From contig DASXRU010000222.1 in NCBI GenBank assembly GCA_036506395.1, positions 1-8,953 of the forward strand: a stretch of DNA of 8,953 nucleotides, written 5' to 3'. A program made the translations under genes and the position numbers. The notes under the pieces are model-generated. The model ran no database searches and had not been told where the DNA came from. It worked only from the letters and a program-made list of their open reading frames with translations. Source of the DNA: DASXRU01 sp036506395 (GTDB lineage: Bacteria; Acidobacteriota; Blastocatellia; Pyrinomonadales; Pyrinomonadaceae). Position 1 is the first letter of the stretch, and every line of letters starts with the position of its first letter. This document shows positions 5,052 through 8,953 of the stretch, piece by piece.

Positions 5052-6263
5052 ATGACCGAAACAGCGGAAGTCGTAATCATTGGCAGCGGGATTGTCGGGT
5101 CGAGCGTGGCCTATCATCTGGCCGAGCAGGGATGCACGAATGTCCTGGTCATCGAGCGCGAAGCACATCAGGGCAAAGGGTCAACCGGTAAGAGCATGGG
5201 CGGCGTGCGCGCTCAGTTTTCCACGCCCGTCAATATTCAGATGTCGCACTACTCGATCGACTTCTTCGCTCGCTTCGATGAAGTCACCGGCCATCCCGCG
5301 GACTATCGCCCGCACGGTTATCTCTTCTGCGCCACCAGTGAACGGCATCTCGATTATCTAAGGGCAAATCGAGAACGCCAGATGGCGCTTGGGGTTAACA
5401 ACGTCGAACTGGTTTCGCGTGAAGACATTTTGAAGATGGTCCCGCAACTTCGCGCCGACGATATTATTGGCGGCACATTCTGCCCTACCGACGGCTTCGT
5501 CGATCCGCACAGTGTGATGATGGGCTTCATGTTGAAGGCGCGGGAGCAGGGCGTGCGCCTTTGGCTCGACACTCAAGTAACCGGAATTGAGATGGAGCCA
5601 CGATCAGAGGCCACAAATTTGGAGTGCGGCGACTCGTCGCCGCTTTCCGCCCGCCGCATAACCGGAGTGGCAACCTCCCGCGGTCACGTTTCAACAAGAA
5701 CCGTCGTAAACGCCGCCGGCCCGTGGGCAGCGGAAGTTGCCAGGATGGCTCAGACAGCATTGCCAGTCGAACCTCTGCGCCGCCAACTCGTCCCTACCGA
5801 GCCATTCGATGGACTACCCAAGCGCTTTCCCATGGTTATAGACATGTCCACCGGCTTTCATTTCCGCCGCGAGGGCAAAGGAATCTTGTTAGCATGGAAT
5901 GACCCGGATGAGACGCCTGGCTTCAAAACTGACTTTGATCCCACTTTCGTGGAAAAGATTTTGACGCGCGCAGCATCCAGAGTGCCGTGTCTTGCCGATG
6001 CCGAAGTGAATCCCCAACGCGCCTGGGCCGGTTTGTACGAGATGACTCCGGATCATCACGCCATCATCGGTCCTGCGCCGGACGTGCAAGGTCTTTACTT
6101 CGTGAACGGCTTCAGCGGACACGGCGTGATGCACTCCCCGGCCTCCGGGCGCATCGCCGCGGATCTAATTCTTCAAGGACATTCCGATCTGATCGACGCC
6201 TCGCAACTCAGCGTCGAGCGCTTTGCCACCGGCCGGCTGCTGGAAGAGACTGCGGTGCTCTAA
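5052..6263 (+). CDS. FAD-dependent oxidoreductase, DAO / sarcosine oxidase beta-like
   Basis: The 403-residue protein is a DAO-family flavoenzyme that oxidises an amine or amino acid at a secondary or primary amino carbon. The N-terminal dinucleotide fold has GSGIVG at 11-16 and E35 at the end of the second strand for the ribose. STGKSMGGVRAQFS (44-57) is the family's second FAD contact. VVNAAGPWA (218-226) is the mid-protein FAD motif. The C-terminal GLYEMTPDHHAIIGP and GLYFVNGFSGHGVMHSPASG (347-366) are the typical sarcosine oxidase beta / dimethylglycine dehydrogenase-like end. No signal peptide or membrane helix is present. Substrate cannot be read from sequence, and no partner subunits (soxA, soxD, soxG) or amino-acid genes lie beside it. 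Residues about 183-202 are an insertion not expected in the family, produced by a palindromic element. The gene is convergent with the hydrolase cluster. Confidence 0.9.
   Translation: MTETAEVVIIGSGIVGSSVAYHLAEQGCTNVLVIEREAHQGKGSTGKSMGGVRAQFSTPVNIQMSHYSIDFFARFDEVTGHPADYRPHGYLFCATSERHLDYLRANRERQMALGVNNVELVSREDILKMVPQLRADDIIGGTFCPTDGFVDPHSVMMGFMLKAREQGVRLWLDTQVTGIEMEPRSEATNLECGDSSPLSARRITGVATSRGHVSTRTVVNAAGPWAAEVARMAQTALPVEPLRRQLVPTEPFDGLPKRFPMVIDMSTGFHFRREGKGILLAWNDPDETPGFKTDFDPTFVEKILTRAASRVPCLADAEVNPQRAWAGLYEMTPDHHAIIGPAPDVQGLYFVNGFSGHGVMHSPASGRIAADLILQGHSDLIDASQLSVERFATGRLLEETAVL
5617..5648 (+). repeat. Palindromic element inserted in frame in the oxidoreductase gene
   Basis: The stretch begins ATTTGGAGTGCGGCGA and ends TCGCCGCTTTCC, with GCGGCGA and TCGCCGC forming a seven-pair stem around CTCG. 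It is the same family as the arms at 1190-1232 and 1265-1305. In the protein it encodes NLECGDSSPLS (residues 189-199), between strands of the DAO fold where other members have a short turn between IEM and RITGV. The frame is kept on both sides. Confidence 0.75.
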
Positions 6264-6422
6264 TTAACTGATCGATGGCGACCGACTTACAGCTAGCCAA
6301 CCGCGCTGCTTACAATCCCGACGGACGTTGACGTAGAGATCACCCCGAAAGATTGGATGGCCGGTCGTCCGAAGAAGCCAAAGTATCCGGTGCACAAATA
6401 AGACGTTTCAGTCAGGGCGAGA
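6264..6422 (+). other. Convergent spacer with a 34-codon open remnant (6297-6401)
   Basis: This 159-bp gap lies between two convergent genes. One frame is open from just after a TAG at 6294-6296 to TAA 6399-6401 and reads in part DVDVEITPKDWMAGR, ending KYPVHK. It has no start codon and no ribosome binding site. The composition looks protein-like, and the tail faintly recalls the C-terminus of S41/tricorn-type peptidases, but this is only an impression. It may be the 3' scrap of a lost gene. No convincing terminator hairpin was found for either flanking gene. Confidence 0.25.
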
Positions 6423-7118
6423 TCATTTAGCTTCCAGCCAGTGGGCAATCTCGTCCATCACGCTCTCGTAGATTTGTTGCTGTGGGATGCCAGAACTCTT
6501 GGGGACCTTGAATGAGTGATCGCCGCCTTCGATGACGTGGAGCGTCGCCGGCAGGCGATGCTTTTTGATTATCTGGCGCAGCTCGTCAGAAGTGCCAAAC
6601 GCATCGCGTGCGCCCTGGATGAAAAGCATCGGCGCCTTGATGTGTATTAGATGGGCATCACGAAGCTTCTCCGGATTGCCGGGTGGATGCAGTGGATAGC
6701 CAAGGAACACAAGACCGGCGATGTTGCCTTCCTCCTTATTAAAGTCCGCCGCAACCTGTGAAGCGATGCGACCGCCCATTGACTTGCCGCCAATAATGAG
6801 ACGATTGCCCTTCAGTTTTCTGTGATTCAGCGCAAACTTGATAACAGCAGCGTAACAGGATTCGAGTTTCGCCTTTTGGTCAGGCGCGTGCCGCCCCTGC
6901 TCCATGTAGAGAAAATTGAACGTCATTACATCAAGGCCTCGAGAGGCGAGCCCGGCGGCGAACATGCGCATGAAGCCGCTTAACTGATTCGATCCTGCTC
7001 CGTGACCAAGGGTCAGAGTGACGCCGGCGCGGTCACGTTTTGCCGCGGCGTAGAGCATCGCTGTGACGCTGTTGCCCGGGCTGACCTCAACCCTGGATTT
7101 CTCAGGTTCGATTGCCAT
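6423..7118 (-). CDS. Alpha/beta hydrolase, KANL3/Tex30 (dienelactone hydrolase-like) family
   Basis: The 231-residue cytoplasmic protein has a complete alpha/beta-hydrolase core. LTLGHGAG (36-42) forms the oxyanion region. GGKSMGGR (110-117) is the nucleophile elbow with S113. FIQGARDAFG carries the acid D172, and EGGDHSF the histidine H201. The GKSMGG elbow and GARD...GGDHSF arrangement match the bacterial relatives of KANL3/Tex30 (established family knowledge); their substrates are mostly unknown. No signal peptide or membrane segment is seen. It begins 28 bp after the stop of the UGA-containing redox gene, with AGG 7 nt before the ATG, so it is probably the last gene of the alr operon. Esterase, thioesterase or dienelactone hydrolase activity are all possible. 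Confidence 0.85.
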   Translation of the reverse strand: MAIEPEKSRVEVSPGNSVTAMLYAAAKRDRAGVTLTLGHGAGSNQLSGFMRMFAAGLASRGLDVMTFNFLYMEQGRHAPDQKAKLESCYAAVIKFALNHRKLKGNRLIIGGKSMGGRIASQVAADFNKEEGNIAGLVFLGYPLHPPGNPEKLRDAHLIHIKAPMLFIQGARDAFGTSDELRQIIKKHRLPATLHVIEGGDHSFKVPKSSGIPQQQIYESVMDEIAHWLEAK

Positions 7119-7146
7119 GATTTAACCTGAAACGGCTGTTACCCGT

Positions 7147-7796
7147 TCACTTGAGAAGAGGAGCGATCTCCTTCTCCAACTTATCAGCTTCGCCGCGGAC
7201 GGTGGACCCGGTGCTTACCAGCGGTTCAGGTTTCGAGTCCCACTGCGCATCGCTGCCGTAAAGGTAGTACGTATCCCAAACAATTCCCGGATCGCCGCCT
7301 GCCGAATTCTCCTGCTGAGCAAACCAACGTCCAACCGTCTTTTTCTCGTCCCAGAAATGCACAGCCCTTTGGCCGGCAAGGGTTCCTCCAGTCCAGCTCC
7401 ATCGCGAGCGCGCGTCGGTGGCGATCATGGAAAACCAAACAACGTACACACGAAGTTTTGCCGCGGGGTACTTCTCCAGAATCTCTTTCTGCACCCGCCG
7501 GGCGCCCGCCAGACATGTCGGTCAGGTAGGCGAGAGCAAAAGTAAGAGACGCGGTGTGCCCTTGTCCTGATTAAAGCGCGTGCGCAATTGGTCGATGTCG
7601 TTGATATCAGTGAGGCTACGTTTGCAGCGGGCCTTAACGAGCCGATGAACACCGCGATAATCGTAGCTACGAATACGACGGCGATGATTGGCCACTTCCA
7701 GCGGGAGTTTCGCGACACTAGCTTATCCTTCAGACTTGATTTATCGAACCGGTAATTAGTCGAGCTTTCCTTTGCGCTCAAATCCTCGTCAAACAT
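7147..7796 (-). CDS. Membrane-anchored thioredoxin-like redox protein, candidate selenoprotein with a frameshift
   Basis: From ATG 7796, with GAGG 5 nt upstream, the frame encodes MFDEDLSAKESS, then a membrane helix at about 35-53 (WPIIAVVFVATIIAVFIG). Near 7610-7625 the coding sense moves to the -1 frame and continues SLTDINDIDQLRTRFNQDK, then RLLLLLSPT-U-PTCLAGARRV, with UGA at 7522-7524 (about residue 92) and C95 making U-x-x-C. The remainder (RVYVVWFSMIATDARSRW ... STVRGEADKLEKEIAPLLK) runs to TGA 7147. Correcting by one base gives 651 nt, exactly 217 codons. A beta strand running into S-P-T-[C/U]-P-x-C before a helix is the thioredoxin-fold active-site pattern, so the domain probably faces the periplasm as a thiol/selenol reductase; the precise family is not recognised. 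The start overlaps the alr stop by 8 nt, and the hydrolase follows 28 bp later. The frameshift may be an assembly error or real decay; no classical slippery heptamer is present. Confidence 0.72.
7491..7505 (-). promoter_or_regulatory. Candidate bacterial SECIS hairpin of the redox protein gene
   Basis: Downstream of the UGA at 7524-7522 the mRNA can fold GCGCCC-GGC-GGGUGC, six consecutive pairs (one G-U) with a GGC triloop. The loop begins 23 nt after the UGA, within the 16-37 nt window, and its first two bases are G, matching the bacterial SECIS rule. A lower UCU/AGA stem (nt 9-11 with 32-34) can extend it past a five-base bulge. The fold was found by eye; high GC makes alternative pairings possible. 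Confidence 0.55.
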
Positions 7797-8943
7797 GAAT
7801 CCTCGGTACCCGATCACTGACGCCGCAGGTGATTTCATACGAGATTGTCCCTGTTTTTCGGGCCAGGGCTTCAGCGGAAATGGATAGTTCGCCATCCCCA
7901 CCCAGCAGCGTCACTTCGTCATCTACTGCGACGCCGGGCACGTCGGTCACATCCATCAGCATCAGGTCCATCGAGACGCGACCCACCACTGGCGCATAAG
8001 CTCCTCGCACGATCGCCTGGCCATTGTTCGAAAGCGCACGTGGATAGCCGTCTTCGTAGCCAATCGGAAGTGTCGCAACCAGCGTCTTGCGCGCAGCCTC
8101 AAACGTGCAGCCGTAGCCAAGGTGCTCGCCTTTGTCAATCCACTTCAGCAACATGATGCGCGAATGCAAAGACATCAACGGACGCAGGCCCGAGGCATCA
8201 ACTCCGGAAGGAAGAGTGTCGCGCAATCCGTAAAGCGTGCCGCCGGGCCGCACCATGTTTCCGTGGGTTTCGGGATGCGCGAAGGTTGCTGCTGAATTTG
8301 CCATGTGCCGGTGCGCGATGTTGAAACCACGCTCGCGGAAAACCTCTAAAGACTCCTGAAAAAGTTTCAACTGCTCTGCGGTAAAGTTATCGCGGGCCGG
8401 ATCGTCGGCTGCGGCAAAGTGCGTCATCAATCCGTCAACGCGAATATTCCTGAATCGGCGCAGAGCTTCGCAGAAATCGGGTACGGTGCTGGGCCGAATT
8501 CCCAAACGGCCCATGCCCGTGTCGATCTTCACGTGCACATCCGCCGTCACCCCCGCATCCTGTGCGGCACGGTCAAGCGCTTCCACCATGTCGAGTCGAT
8601 AAACGACCGTAGTCAGTTTATGTTTTATGCAGGCCTGCTCCTGACCTTTCCAGAATCCGCCCAGAGACAGTATCGGCTTGGTTATCCCCGCCTGGCGCAG
8701 TTCGATTCCCTCTTCCGGCAGCGCCACGCCGAACCAGTCTGCTCCCTCTTTTTCCAGCCGTCGTGCACACTGCGCCGCGCCGTGGCCATAGCCGTCAGCT
8801 TTCACAACGGCCATTACCTTAACCTCGCGCTCTACCTGCTCTTTTATGGTCCGGAAATTTGACGCCAGCGCGTCGAGATCGATCCGGGCCCAGGTAGGGC
8901 GTTGGCCATTCGCGCTCACAAACTTTGTCCGTTCGTTTTGCAT
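7789..8943 (-). CDS. alr: Alanine racemase
   Basis: This PLP enzyme interconverts L- and D-alanine to supply D-alanine for peptidoglycan, in the cytoplasm. From the ATG at 8943 it has 384 residues, normal for the family. AVVKADGYGHG holds the PLP lysine (K48). HVKIDTGMGRLG (about 137-148) and NSAATF (about 216-221) line the active site. The second catalytic base is the tyrosine of HLGYGCTF (Y277), and the C-terminal domain has LPIGYEDGYPR, GRVSMDLM and ends SYEITCGVSDRVPRIHV. A GTG at 8946 directly precedes the ATG and is an alternative start; only 10 nt of upstream sequence are in the window, so the true start and promoter cannot be judged. Its TGA (7789) lies inside the start of the UGA-containing redox gene, indicating translational coupling and a shared transcript. 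Confidence 0.95.
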   Translation of the reverse strand: MQNERTKFVSANGQRPTWARIDLDALASNFRTIKEQVEREVKVMAVVKADGYGHGAAQCARRLEKEGADWFGVALPEEGIELRQAGITKPILSLGGFWKGQEQACIKHKLTTVVYRLDMVEALDRAAQDAGVTADVHVKIDTGMGRLGIRPSTVPDFCEALRRFRNIRVDGLMTHFAAADDPARDNFTAEQLKLFQESLEVFRERGFNIAHRHMANSAATFAHPETHGNMVRPGGTLYGLRDTLPSGVDASGLRPLMSLHSRIMLLKWIDKGEHLGYGCTFEAARKTLVATLPIGYEDGYPRALSNNGQAIVRGAYAPVVGRVSMDLMLMDVTDVPGVAVDDEVTLLGGDGELSISAEALARKTGTISYEITCGVSDRVPRIHV

Positions 8944-8953
8944 CACGCAGAGT

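Noticed and set aside
6264..6422. A bidirectional terminator between the convergent genes
   Set aside because: No stem with a U-tract on either strand could be found by eye.
1620..7524. UGA reassigned to tryptophan or glycine (codes 4 or 25)
   Set aside because: UGA is used as the true stop of alr, the ArsC-like gene and the redox gene, and both internal UGAs align to cysteine rather than tryptophan or glycine sites.
7425..7901. A 158-residue frame from 7901
   Set aside because: Its first part is antisense-like overlap with the alr C-terminus in another frame, and its end runs out of the redox domain after the frame change; the real start is the ATG at 7796 with a GAGG upstream.
8419..8862. 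A 147-residue plus-strand frame opposite alr
   Set aside because: Antisense shadow of a highly conserved gene; no ribosome binding site and no domain-like pattern.

Overview
The window looks like a bacterial chromosome fragment of moderately high GC, most probably from Acidobacteriota. That placement is an inference: it rests on the style of the TonB-like protein, a sigma-E-type promoter, an operon containing a UGA-coded redox protein, and abundant small palindromic repeats in and between genes. No rRNA, tRNA, CRISPR array or phage gene was seen.

Layout. The first third is read leftward: a glutamate dehydrogenase (1765-3033), then a small ArsC/Spx-family redox protein (1305-1664), then radA, whose 3' end runs off the left edge (1-1145). 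Two repeat structures separate these genes: a 28-nt-arm inverted repeat before the ArsC-like gene, and a MITE-like paired palindrome between it and radA. Next comes a decayed REP-associated tyrosine transposase (RAYT) gene with two REP palindromes upstream and one inverted copy downstream (3164-3939). Rightward follow a TonB-like energy transducer behind an ECF/sigma-E-like promoter (4057-4854) and a DAO-family FAD oxidoreductase (5052-6263). The oxidoreductase carries one copy of the same palindromic element as the radA/ArsC spacer, inserted in frame in its coding sequence. The right end is a leftward cluster: alanine racemase (7789-8943), a membrane-anchored redox protein overlapping it (7147-7796) and an alpha/beta hydrolase (6423-7118).

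Main result. Two unrelated genes each contain one in-frame UGA exactly where the family has its attacking redox cysteine, giving U-x-x-C motifs: KPT-U-TKC in the ArsC-like protein and SPT-U-PTC in the membrane-anchored protein. A hairpin that can be drawn as a bacterial SECIS element follows each UGA at the expected distance. UGA also serves as the normal stop in these and neighbouring genes, so a changed genetic code is unlikely. Both genes are therefore read as candidate selenoproteins, which standard gene calling truncates or misses. The second one also needs a -1 frame change upstream of the UGA, either a sequence error or a real lesion. No selenocysteine machinery (selA, selB, selC, selD) lies in the window, so the claim depends on the rest of the genome.
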